In this document: one piece after another, positions 8,501 through 16,378 of the stretch
How positions within the stretch are numbered: the stretch's first letter is position 1
How the letters are laid out: every line of letters starts with the position of its first letter
Origin: Planctomycetota bacterium
GTDB lineage: Bacteria; Planctomycetota; Phycisphaerae; Phycisphaerales; UBA1924
Assembly (NCBI GenBank): GCA_963204725.1
Contig: CAUJHH010000055.1
Location: 1-64,000, forward strand
Direction of reading: 5' to 3'
DNA length: 64,000 bases
Notes under the pieces: generated by a model
What the model was told of the DNA's origin: nothing
Seen by the model: the letters and a program-made list of their open reading frames with translations, nothing else
The model's database searches: none
Program-made: the position numbers and the translations under genes

Positions 8501-10150
8501 CTATGCGGGAGCCGGGCTGGGCGGCCCGGGGAGGTCGGCGACGATCCGGATTAGCGGCTCAAGCGAGTCCGACGCGACTCGCTCCGGATGGCCGGTATCG
8601 GGCGCACTGAAAGTGTGGATCCATCGGCAGCCGGGGACGAGGTAGTACTTCAGTGGCTGGTGGGTGCCCGCCTCTACTGTGTTGATGAGCACCCAGTCGG
8701 ACTTGCCTCCCGTGCGCACCTGGCAGCGCAGCCTGCCATCGATCGGCACGTACCGACCGACCATCGGTAGGAGCGTCAGCCGCCCGTTGACAACTAGAAG
8801 GCGCTGTCCGTGACGATCCACGGTGGCTCCGAGGCCACGGAGTTGCTCTGTCACGGTGGCACGAAGGATCTTGGCGAGCGCAATGCGGGCTCCAAACCCC
8901 TCCCAGTGCCCCTCATCGCCGGGGACGTAGTAGCCGACGAGGTCGTACGCCTTGCGGAGCGAGCCGAATCGTGCTCGGTACCAATCTGCTGTGGGTACAC
9001 CCGGTGCGCGATCGATCATGTGCGTCGAGAGCCTGCCCCGCTTTGCGTAGAGAGCCCGCAGCAACTCCAGCCCGGTCTGGTTAGACATCTCGCGGCTTGT
9101 TGAGGTCAGCACGTGCTGCACTCGTTCGTAGAGCGCATCGGTCACGATGCGGAGGTGTGGCCAATCGATCCGGAGCCATGACTCCCTCGGAGCGGGTACC
9201 TGAGGCGCGCTCAGCCGGGCTGTGCTCTGGCCGAAGTAGAACACGCCTGTGTACTGCACACTGGTCAGAATGTTCTTTACGCGCTGGTAGTTCCAGTTGG
9301 TGCCGCCCGTGCACGGGACGCGCCGGGTATTGAGCAGTCTGGCGATCTGGTTGTATCCAAGCCCTTTGGTAGCGACTTGGCGGTACATCCATCGAACTGT
9401 CTTTTGCTCGCTCTCCGGTCCCAGACAAAGCTTGATGTGCTCGGACTGAATCGACTTTCGCTGACCGGCCTCAAGAACCAGCTTCGGATTGCCGTCGGCA
9501 TCGACCAGAAGACGGCGGAACCCGTATCCGGTTCTGCCCCCCATCCAGAAGCCCATCTCGGCCATGCGACGCTTGGACGTTACGACCTTGTGGGAGAGTT
9601 CGCGGCTGTACTCACCGGCCATGATCCGCTTGAGCGCCTTGACGACAGCCGCCATGGGTGTCCCGTCGTTGCAGAACGCCTCGACGCAATACTCCACGCG
9701 GATGCCCGCTCTGCGACACACGAACTCGTAGTAAGCCGACTCGTCCGTGTCTTGAAACCGTCCCCACCTACTCACGTCGTAGACTAGGATCGCCTCGTAT
9801 CCCGCGTGCCCATTGGCAATGTCGTCAAGCAGGGCAATGAGGCCGGATCGCCCTTGGATTGATAGGCCGCTGCGGCCATCATCTTCGTATGTCGCGACGA
9901 TCGCGTACCCGTGCTGTTGGGCATACGTCTCAATGGCTTCACGTTGCCGAGCAGGCGAGTAAGTCTGCTGCTCGGTGGACATGCGAATGTACTGAGCGGC
10001 CCTTCGACTCGATCCATCGAGAGGCGTGACGCGGGCCGTTGTCGGCACGGAGTGTCCGTGCTGGACCCCGAGCGCGTGGGACAACGTGGCGGGAGGGGGG
10101 CTGCTCGCCGTGCAACGATCGAGCGACATCTGCTTGACGCGTGACGACAT
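8501..10150 (-). CDS. Large serine recombinase
   Basis: Site-specific serine recombinase of the resolvase/invertase superfamily, 549 residues. The start at 10150 is supported by GGGAGGTGGCGA immediately upstream. The first 50 residues are a variable lead. The catalytic domain follows, with nucleophile Ser58 in AAQYIRMSTEQQ and the arginine motif YDVSRWGRF near residue 125. The recombinase domain (GYGFRRLLVD to LNTRRVPCTGG, about 190-290) binds DNA. No zinc-ribbon cysteines follow. The C-terminal third has a LSTHMIDRAPGVPTADWYR repeat-like domain that may help choose target sites. This is the second integrase-type enzyme in the island, pointing to nested or successive insertions. No att site was identified for it. 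Confidence 0.88.
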   Translation of the reverse strand: MSSRVKQMSLDRCTASSPPPATLSHALGVQHGHSVPTTARVTPLDGSSRRAAQYIRMSTEQQTYSPARQREAIETYAQQHGYAIVATYEDDGRSGLSIQGRSGLIALLDDIANGHAGYEAILVYDVSRWGRFQDTDESAYYEFVCRRAGIRVEYCVEAFCNDGTPMAAVVKALKRIMAGEYSRELSHKVVTSKRRMAEMGFWMGGRTGYGFRRLLVDADGNPKLVLEAGQRKSIQSEHIKLCLGPESEQKTVRWMYRQVATKGLGYNQIARLLNTRRVPCTGGTNWNYQRVKNILTSVQYTGVFYFGQSTARLSAPQVPAPRESWLRIDWPHLRIVTDALYERVQHVLTSTSREMSNQTGLELLRALYAKRGRLSTHMIDRAPGVPTADWYRARFGSLRKAYDLVGYYVPGDEGHWEGFGARIALAKILRATVTEQLRGLGATVDRHGQRLLVVNGRLTLLPMVGRYVPIDGRLRCQVRTGGKSDWVLINTVEAGTHQPLKYYLVPGCRWIHTFSAPDTGHPERVASDSLEPLIRIVADLPGPPSPAPA

Positions 10151-10367
10151 TCGCCACCTCCCGACAGCGGGAGCATGGAGCCGTCTCGGCCTAACGAGAC
10201 TTTGGATCGCGTTGAACTTGAGCGGGACACACACGCTGCCGGTGGCGCGATCACTTCCATCCCGCTCGCTGCAGTAAGCATGCCACGCGACCGAATGGGC
10301 AGCCACCTGATTCCACGGAATCGCGTGGAAAACCCAACAATAAGCGATCGCCGCTCGGTCGCTGACA

Positions 10368-11189
10368 TCAGCCAGCGCCGCGGCCGAGTTGTCGGTTCGC
10401 CTCTTCGAGCCGGGCCTCCCACGCCCTTACCGCCTGCTCCATCGACACGACCCGAGCCGATGCGTCCTTGGTGCTCGCGTCGAGCGATGCATGAATGATG
10501 AGCGTGAGCTGTTCGACCTGCAGGCCGGCGAGATGCGTCATCTGCTGGAACGACCGCTCCCGCTCGAACACGTCGTCGGCGCGCTTGGCGTCGTTGACTC
10601 TGGCCCGCAGCACATCGGCGATCGCGACGAGGCACTCCCATGCGTTTCCCACGAACCCGAATGGATCGGTGGCGTCGCGAGCCATCCCAAGGGCCAGCGA
10701 TCGGAACCGCTTAATGGCCACGCTGTCGTAGTGCCGATCGCTCGCCTCAACAAGTGCGACGACGCCGACACAGGTGACCTCAGTCACGGCCAGAATGAAC
10801 TGCGTCGTATTCCTTGTCAACGTGGCGGTCGTGAACGCTCCCCTCGCGACCGCGAGCGACAGCATGGCTCCGTCTCTATGGAGACCGGCCGTGACCGGAT
10901 CGTTGGAGGATTGAGCCGCCTGCGACTGATCTCGGAACTGGGCGAGCAGCTGCTCCTGCCCTTGCAGTAACTCCTTGATCGTGCCCGTCTGCCGATCGAC
11001 GAGAGCCCCCAAGGTGCGCTCCAGACCGTCGGGAGCCACGAGCGCGAAGATCAGCGCTTGGTCGGCCGCGAGTGAGTCGGAGTACAGCCTCTGGGCATCA
11101 ATCCCGGTGACGCTCGGATACAGCGCGACGAGTTGGCCAAACCTCTTGTGAACAGCGTCTACCGCTTGGCTGGTGGGCAACTTCGTCAT
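10368..11189 (-). CDS. Hypothetical helical protein
   Basis: A 273-residue product with no recognised family. It is predicted mostly helical, with long amphipathic stretches at about 75-105 and a C-terminal coiled-coil-like segment (SMEQAVRAWEARLEEANRQL). A moderately hydrophobic stretch at about 128-148 is not convincing as a membrane anchor. GAGGA lies about 12 bases before ATG 11189. It sits 217 bases upstream of the serine recombinase on the same strand; the gap between them holds nothing I can name. Function unknown. Confidence 0.6.
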   Translation of the reverse strand: MTKLPTSQAVDAVHKRFGQLVALYPSVTGIDAQRLYSDSLAADQALIFALVAPDGLERTLGALVDRQTGTIKELLQGQEQLLAQFRDQSQAAQSSNDPVTAGLHRDGAMLSLAVARGAFTTATLTRNTTQFILAVTEVTCVGVVALVEASDRHYDSVAIKRFRSLALGMARDATDPFGFVGNAWECLVAIADVLRARVNDAKRADDVFERERSFQQMTHLAGLQVEQLTLIIHASLDASTKDASARVVSMEQAVRAWEARLEEANRQLGRGAG

Positions 11190-11328
11190 GGCGTTGGTCC
11201 TCGTCAGCGATGGGCGATCGAGCGGGCAGGATACTCGACGCGCGGAGCGGTATGGTGAGCGGCACCGTCACGACGCTCCTGATGGATAGTCGTTCGGCGT
11301 GCGATCGGTCCGGCGGCATCCGGCTCTA

Positions 11329-11691
11329 TCAGGCATCGCGCTTAGGCGGTTCCCAGTTCACAACCTGCGCGATGTCGATGTAGAAGTCGATGGCGGTGTT
11401 GATGATCACGCGCAGCACCAAGTAGGCGAGCAGGAGTACCAGAATCCAAGCGGCCACCTTCCATCTCTTCTGACCGTCTCCCGAGGGAGAAGGCGCGTCC
11501 TTGGATTCGAGGCGATGGGCCCGCTGGCGCAGCTGAACGCCAGTCGCCGGAACGGGCTCCCGCTTCTCGCCCGCAGACTTCAGAAGGAACGCGGAGCGCG
11601 CACCCATCGCGCCCGCACGATTGCGGTTAGAGTTCCCTTTGCGCTTCACTTTTTCTGCTCCGATCGGGCCGCCGTTGGCCGAATACTCCAA
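11329..11691 (-). CDS. Small single-pass membrane protein, hypothetical
   Basis: Up to 120 residues. The C-terminal half has one strong membrane helix (WILVLLLAYLVLRVIINTA) followed by a short tail ending NWEPPKRDA. The N-terminal half is basic and Ser/Arg-rich and may be non-coding; ATG 11607 is an alternative start giving 92 residues. The first codons include a 19-base sequence repeated at 11939-11957, so the 5' end may have been shaped by a rearrangement. Confidence 0.4.
   Translation of the reverse strand: MEYSANGGPIGAEKVKRKGNSNRNRAGAMGARSAFLLKSAGEKREPVPATGVQLRQRAHRLESKDAPSPSGDGQKRWKVAAWILVLLLAYLVLRVIINTAIDFYIDIAQVVNWEPPKRDA
11659..11677. repeat. 19-bp direct repeat, copy 1
   Basis: The 19 bases starting TCCGATCGGG occur again exactly at 11939-11957, 280 bases away. 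Both copies read Asn-Gly-Gly-Pro-Ile-Gly on the minus strand, inside two different reading frames that otherwise share nothing. They flank a stretch of gene remnants and may mark an old insertion or deletion. Confidence 0.55.
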
Positions 11692-11767
11692 GCCGCTTCG
11701 TCGCGGCTAACCATGAATCTGGCGGCTGTCAGGGGTCGAATCCCTTTCAACCGCCGCCCGGCGCAGG

Positions 11768-12256
11768 CTACGAGTGCCTGAACCGCACGACCCCGCTGAA
11801 TTGCTCGGCTGAAACGGCCGAGAACGCTCCTACGGTTTCCACAGAATCGATACTGCCGAGAGGCGATGTCCTTTGTACTATCTCGGCAGAGCGATGGGCT
11901 AGGCTTTCAGCACCTCCTGCTGGTCCTTTACAAGTTTGTCCGATCGGGCCGCCGTTGAGTCGAATGCGACGGTGGCCCTTTTTATTGGCTCGATGCGCTT
12001 GAGTCTCATCGGATAGTGCCGGGAAGTTATTGGAAGCGTTCTCGTAGGCGCACGTCCCGACGGCGACCTGCGTGCTGAGCGTCGCGGAGACAGAGTGACG
12101 GGCGAGCTCTCGTGCCTTGCCCAGCGCGGGCAGCAGAATGCCGATCAGCAGCGCGATGATCGGAATGACCACCAGCAGCTCGATCAGCGTGAATGCGCGG
12201 CCCGTGCCGCGTGCACACGCATTGGATATGCGGAACTCAGGCATGAGAGTCCCCAA
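11768..12256 (-). pseudogene. Truncated prepilin (type II secretion-like pseudopilin) remnant
   Basis: From ATG 12256 the first 60 residues are a textbook prepilin leader and helix: [19 protein letters not shown] then [11 protein letters not shown], with the conserved Glu five residues after the cleavage site. A short stretch continues plausibly ([19 protein letters not shown]). From about residue 90 the product becomes arbitrary and includes the 19-bp repeat. Planctomycete pseudopilins are normally 200-300 residues with an H-x9-DG signature, which is absent here. I read this as the 5' end of such a gene fused to unrelated DNA. Confidence 0.65.
11939..11957. repeat. 19-bp direct repeat, copy 2
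   Basis: Exact second copy of the repeat at 11659-11677. In the prepilin remnant it lies just where the sequence stops looking like a pseudopilin, so it may be the breakpoint. Confidence 0.55.
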
Positions 12257-12413
12257 TGGCCCCTAGTCGCCTCGACTCCAAAGTCGAGGAACATCAGGTA
12301 TGGCATGAATCAATTAGTCAACAAGAAGAATGCGAAGGGCTTTATCGATCGGGCGAGCGATCAGCGGCTAACGACGCTGCCAGACATTCGCTCTTTCAAC
12401 CCCGTTCCATGCA

Positions 12414-12611
12414 TCAAATCAGCCCACAAATCGTGTGCATGGAGCGAAAAGTGCCGACGGACGCAGGCCGTCGCATCAGAATTCCAATGAGCAGCATGAT
12501 GATGGCAATTACCACCAGCAGTTCGATCAGCGTAAATGCTTGGGTGCGTGAGGATGGCCAGTCCTTTCTGATTGAGATCCTGAAACTAGCCTCGTCTATG
12601 CGAATCTGTCG
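12414..12611 (-). pseudogene. Second prepilin leader remnant
   Basis: On the minus strand an open stretch with no usable start codon reads [20 protein letters not shown] from about 12545 and stops at TGA 12414, some 20 codons after the leader helix. Upstream in frame are stop codons at 12612 and beyond. It is a decayed 5' fragment of a pseudopilin gene, parallel to the remnant 160 bases downstream. Confidence 0.6.
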
Positions 12612-12787
12612 TCATTACCATCCGCTCAACTTCTGCGTTCAGCATACCAGAAAAGCGAAACTCGGCAAAATAAATCCCTTGGGTTGGCGTGGTAGTCTCC
12701 GAACGAAATGCCAACTGCGATCTCCTCCTTCAAATTGTGCGGGGTCTTCACCTCAATATCGTCCCTCGTGCGGTTGATACGAGGGGC

Positions 12788-12895
12788 GAGCGGCAGACTC
12801 TGAGACAGATCGGCGAAGAAATCGGTACGCCATTGGGAACCGTCAAGTCGGCGCTCAGCCGCGCGTTGGTACGGCAGAGAGCACATGGGCGCGAC
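12788..12895 (+). pseudogene. Sigma-70 region 4 fragment
   Basis: About 36 codons match the DNA-binding end of ECF/sigma-70 factors: TLRQIGEEIGTPLGTVKSAL then SRALVRQRA, the classical helix-turn-helix that reads the -35 box. The rest of a sigma factor (region 2) is missing and no ribosome site is seen. It is most likely a remnant next to the two prepilin fragments. Confidence 0.5.
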
Positions 12896-13051
12896 ACCGC
12901 TCGCGATGTACGCACAGTCTTTGTCGGCACGGACGCGTCGCGATTCGTCCACTCTTGGCGGGCACCCCGGGCTTCCCCCGGCGCTCCGCGCGGTCCGGCT
13001 TGACGAGGAATACCGCTCGCGTCATGCTGCCTTGATCTAGGGAGGTGTCGC

Positions 13052-14041
13052 ATGCTGAAGCGTCTGTTGGTGTCGATTGTGTGTCTCGGGTCTCTGCTTT
13101 GGGCTTCAACCGCGCAGGCGTGGGGGAAGCACGGGCACTACGTCGTGGCGTGGATCGCGTACCAACGCCTTGAGCCAGCGGCCAAGGCCGAGATCGACCG
13201 GCTGTTGGCGACGGAGCGCACCACGCTTTGGGACGCGGCGTACTGGCCCGACGAGGTTGCCCGGGGGTTGCCCCAGTACAAGCACATCGCGCCGTACCAC
13301 TACGTCAACTTCGTGGAAGGTCAGGGCGAGTACGACGCGACTCGCGCGAACTCCAATGGGGATGTGGTTCAGGGAATCGAGCGGTATGCCGCGATTGTGG
13401 GGGACAAGAGCAAACCCGACTCGGACCGACTTGAGGCCCTGCGGTTCCTGAGCCACTTCGTCGGCGACATCCACCAGCCGCTCCACGCCGGGCGCGGCGC
13501 GGACCGGGGTGGGAACGACCTGAAGGTGACGTTCTACAACCGCCGCACCAACATGCACGCGGTCTGGGACTCAGGGATCATGGATCGTTCCCATACTGAC
13601 TGGAACGGCTTCGCGGCCGACCTCAACGGTCTCATCCGTCCGCAGGACGTCGAGTCGTACATCGAGGACATGAACCCCGCGGGCTGGGCGAACGAGTCGT
13701 ACCGGCTGGCTGAGGACGAGATCTACGACGAGTTCGAGCCGGACGAGCCGCTGGCGAAGGCGTTCGTGGACGAGAAACTGCCCGTTGTTGAAGACCAGTT
13801 GTCGATCGCGGGGGTGCGGCTGGCGACCATGCTGAACCGGATGTTCCCGGGCAACACGCCCGTCTCGGACCTGCCGGTCCAGCCAGTGGAGGAGCCAGTC
13901 ACCGTGTACGTGACGCCCAGCGGCTCGAAGTACCACGCGGCCGGGTGCCGGTACCTCAAGGGCCGCCACTCGCCGGTGGCGCTTGACGAAGTCGGAGCTG
14001 GCAAGGGCCCGTGCTCGGTCTGCAATCCGCCGCAGCGCTGA
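13052..14041 (+). CDS. S1/P1-type nuclease with C-terminal Ada-like zinc tail
   Basis: Exported zinc-dependent nuclease (or 3'-nucleotidase/phospholipase-C-like enzyme) of the S1/P1 family, 329 residues. A signal peptide ends in AQA, so cleavage would expose Trp24 as residue 1. This matters because the family binds zinc through the mature N-terminal Trp1 and His6, here Trp24 and His29 in WGKHGHYVVAW. Further ligands are visible in YWPDEV, PYHYVNF and HFVGDIHQPLHAG..DRGGND. After about residue 275 a separate 45-residue tail reads KYHAAGCRYL...GPCSVCNPP, the His/Cys3 pattern of the Ada-type metal-binding fold. GGGAGGTG precedes ATG 13052. The fusion is unusual; the tail may anchor substrate or the cell wall. 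Confidence 0.88.
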   Translation: MLKRLLVSIVCLGSLLWASTAQAWGKHGHYVVAWIAYQRLEPAAKAEIDRLLATERTTLWDAAYWPDEVARGLPQYKHIAPYHYVNFVEGQGEYDATRANSNGDVVQGIERYAAIVGDKSKPDSDRLEALRFLSHFVGDIHQPLHAGRGADRGGNDLKVTFYNRRTNMHAVWDSGIMDRSHTDWNGFAADLNGLIRPQDVESYIEDMNPAGWANESYRLAEDEIYDEFEPDEPLAKAFVDEKLPVVEDQLSIAGVRLATMLNRMFPGNTPVSDLPVQPVEEPVTVYVTPSGSKYHAAGCRYLKGRHSPVALDEVGAGKGPCSVCNPPQR

Positions 14042-14059
14042 CGGCGAGGCCGGTCTCCA

Positions 14060-14086
14060 TTGCACGCGGGTGCATTGCTCTACACT
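14060..14086 (+). promoter_or_regulatory. Candidate promoter, leaderless start
   Basis: TTGCAC (14060-14065) and TACACT (14081-14086) resemble -35 and -10 boxes with 15-base spacing. The ATG at 14094 begins 7 bases after the -10, so transcription would start at or beside the start codon. Confidence 0.45.
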
Positions 14087-14093
14087 CGGATGC

Positions 14094-15860
14094 ATGAGCG
14101 AGTCTGGTTCTCAGGCTGAGGATGTCGCACGTCTGGTAGCGCTACGGGCTCGGGTGCGAGATCTGGTGGGCAGTCGCCGATGGCTCGCGGACGCCTTCCG
14201 CGACGCGTTTGAGCGATACCAGCTGTTATGCCATCTATGGCGACAGGGCCAGTCGGAACTTCACAACCGAGAACTGGAACTCGCGCGAGAGATCCTGAAG
14301 ACGGGCCGGCTCCGTGATCCTTCCATGAAGCGTGGCAGGCACAAGGTGGTCATCGAGGGGTTGTGCCCTGTTCCGTTGGCCCGGCAACTCGAGAAAGCCA
14401 GCCTCGACTCGCTCCCCAAGGCGGTTGAGCTACGGGCGGCGAAGGCTGCTCTAGCGGCGCTCGAGCGAGACATCGTCCGCCAGTCCAAAGACCTGCCAGC
14501 GCAGGAACGTGAGACGATGGCGGCTGAATCGCTTGCGGCCATCAATAAGCAAACGCACGTCAACTTCGAGTGGAGAGTCTTCGTGCGCCGTCCGGACGAC
14601 TGGGTTGAGCCGCCCTGTCCCCACAGCATGGAGCAGAAGAACCTCGGCCTCTTCTCGAAGGAGGACTTCCGCTCCATCGCGATGTATCACCTCGGTGGCT
14701 TGGCCGATGTCGGCGCTGTGCACCCCATTGTCCCGGAGCCGAAGGGTGAGGGGCTCGCGGCCGCTGCGGCACTCACGTCTTGGCGATCCCGACTTCCGAT
14801 CGACGACCCAGAGCTCGGCTCGCCAGACCCTGAGCTGTCACCCACGAAGCTCCCACCCGGTCTTGCCGAGCAGATGTTCTCGGCGGTATCGGTATGGGTG
14901 GCAGAGATAGAGAACTTGGAAAGGCTGTCACCTGCGGCGCGTCTGTGCCTTGCGCTCATCGGGCTGAAGGGGGTGCTCGGCGATGGGGCTCCATTCACGG
15001 AGTTGTCGGTGCGTCGATCCGAACAATCTCGTCTGCAGCGGGCGGCGTTCGATGCAGCCGGACGCGGGCTGTGCGTGTCTCTGATGGACACGAAGTCCAT
15101 GGCGGAGTTGGCTACGAGGTTCCTTGACGGGTCGATGCCTCGGGAACCCTCCGACTACCTCCAGCGTCTGTCGGACGTGCTGGTTGAAGCGGACAGGCAC
15201 TGCCAAGACGCGATCGTCGCCATTTCCTTGGGTGGAGTGCGGAAGATCGATCGCGGCGTCAACCCCGGTGCTGCTGAGGCATCTCTCGCGTGGGATGTGC
15301 GGATACAGAGAACTCAAGAGCAGCTGGCGCGTGTGAGATGGTGGCTACGGGAGCCCCGACTGGTGGTGGAGGAGGATCTGCGGGGCATTCGGGAGACCGG
15401 TGACTGGCTGGAACAGGCGATCGCGGAACTGAACGCCGCAGAGCGGTTGTCGCAAACGCTGGGCGAGCAATCTGATGATGACAAGCAGCTTGCCGGAGTA
15501 GGCGAGAGCGACCAGTCAGTTCTGCTCGCCGCGAAGAAGACCCAGCCCGACAAATCGAAACAGTTGTCGCGGACGATGAGGGCGGCGGGCGAGTCTTTGG
15601 AATGGGCGATCGTCACGAACCCCGCGTTCGAGCACCTTGCCAACGAGGGCGGTGACGCACTTCTCCCGATTCATGCTTGGCTCAAGGATCAGGAGTGCCC
15701 TTGCTATCCGCTGTCCAAGGACGGCAAGGAGACGCTGCCCTCCGCACAGACATGGTTGCGTTACATACGCGGATACCGGCGAATGACCTGGAAGTCTGCC
15801 AAGCCGCCAAAGGCGCGCGCACCAGACGGAAAGTCTGTCGTGCGGGTGGAAGAGATCTAG
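14094..15860 (+). CDS. Large hypothetical protein
   Basis: A 588-residue product of no recognised family. It is soluble and largely helical, with charged amphipathic helices at about 10-75 and 430-520 and an Asp/Pro-rich loop near 235-260. The C-terminal 60 residues (LPSAQTWLRYIRGYRRM) look like a small basic DNA-binding or winged-helix end, which is only an impression. Start chosen at ATG 14094; longer in-frame extensions overlap the nuclease gene. No Shine-Dalgarno is seen, but a TACACT box lies 7 bases upstream. It precedes the mobile-element module and may belong to it. Confidence 0.7.
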   Translation: MSESGSQAEDVARLVALRARVRDLVGSRRWLADAFRDAFERYQLLCHLWRQGQSELHNRELELAREILKTGRLRDPSMKRGRHKVVIEGLCPVPLARQLEKASLDSLPKAVELRAAKAALAALERDIVRQSKDLPAQERETMAAESLAAINKQTHVNFEWRVFVRRPDDWVEPPCPHSMEQKNLGLFSKEDFRSIAMYHLGGLADVGAVHPIVPEPKGEGLAAAAALTSWRSRLPIDDPELGSPDPELSPTKLPPGLAEQMFSAVSVWVAEIENLERLSPAARLCLALIGLKGVLGDGAPFTELSVRRSEQSRLQRAAFDAAGRGLCVSLMDTKSMAELATRFLDGSMPREPSDYLQRLSDVLVEADRHCQDAIVAISLGGVRKIDRGVNPGAAEASLAWDVRIQRTQEQLARVRWWLREPRLVVEEDLRGIRETGDWLEQAIAELNAAERLSQTLGEQSDDDKQLAGVGESDQSVLLAAKKTQPDKSKQLSRTMRAAGESLEWAIVTNPAFEHLANEGGDALLPIHAWLKDQECPCYPLSKDGKETLPSAQTWLRYIRGYRRMTWKSAKPPKARAPDGKSVVRVEEI

Positions 15861-15863
15861 GCC

Positions 15864-15938
15864 GCGGATTTCGCGCGGATTTTTGTCCGCATCCACGCTG
15901 CTAGAACGCCATCCGCGCACACATCCGCCGATCCGCGC
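15864..15938. repeat. ATCCGC/GCGGAT operator-like repeats
   Basis: The octamer ATCCGCGC occurs at 15911 and 15931, its complement GCGCGGAT at 15873, and partial copies GCGGATT at 15864 and ATCCGCC at 15923. They lie immediately before the first HTH gene, the expected place for an autoregulatory operator or excisionase-binding cluster. Confidence 0.5.
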
Positions 15939-15948
15939 CGTGTCCTAC

Positions 15949-16164
15949 ATGGCGACCAACAAAAAGCGTGAGCCCGTTCGGCTACTCGGATCATCCGAAC
16001 TCGCCCGTCGGCTCGGAATTAAGCCCGATACCGTGCGTCGTTGGGCCCGATCAGGACTCATCCCGTGCTATCGAGTCGGTATGAAGTCCTTGCGGTTCGA
16101 CTTCGCGGAGATCTGTGACGCACTGCGTTCGGTGTCACCTGAGGAGGTGCGCCGTGCCGAGTGA
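15949..16164 (+). CDS. Helix-turn-helix (MerR/excisionase-like) protein
   Basis: A 71-residue DNA-binding protein. The pattern SSELARRLGIKPDTVRRWAR followed by SGLIPCYRVGMKSLRFDFAE is the winged helix-turn-helix seen in excisionases and MerR-like regulators of mobile elements. ATG 15949 is chosen; upstream in-frame codons fall inside the operator-like repeats. The next gene starts inside its 3' end. It probably binds the repeats just upstream or acts as a directionality factor for the serine integrase at the end of the module. Confidence 0.75.
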   Translation: MATNKKREPVRLLGSSELARRLGIKPDTVRRWARSGLIPCYRVGMKSLRFDFAEICDALRSVSPEEVRRAE

Positions 16165-16378
16165 TCACCCCAAACCGAACCACTCCGAGCCGCGCGTCAC
16201 CCTCGCCCTTCGCGCCCGCGAGGCCGCGAAGGCCATCGGCATCAGCGAGCGTCTCTTGGCGACATTGGTGGCCGAGAAGCGGATCCCTCATCTCTACATC
16301 AACAGTGCACTCGTCATTCCGGTTCGCGAGTTGCAAGACTGGCTTACCTCTGAGGCTGCCAAGGAGGCGAGGCAATGA
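16154..16378 (+). CDS. Second small HTH (AlpA/excisionase-like) protein
   Basis: A 74-residue product starting at GTG 16154, with GAGGAGGTG directly upstream and an 11-base overlap with the preceding gene. The core REAAKAIGISERLLATLVA...IPHLYINSALVIPVRELQDW is an excisionase-type winged helix-turn-helix. Two consecutive HTH genes followed by primase and ATPase genes are typical of integrative elements and phage satellites. It ends in an ATGA overlap with the primase gene. Confidence 0.75.
   Translation: MPSDHPKPNHSEPRVTLALRAREAAKAIGISERLLATLVAEKRIPHLYINSALVIPVRELQDWLTSEAAKEARQ

Noticed and set aside
11721-11755. tRNA-like hairpin with GGTCGAATCC
   Set aside because: It resembles a T-arm on an acceptor-like stem (GGCGG...CCGCC), but no anticodon arm, D arm or CCA is present. 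At most it is a tRNA or tmRNA scrap.
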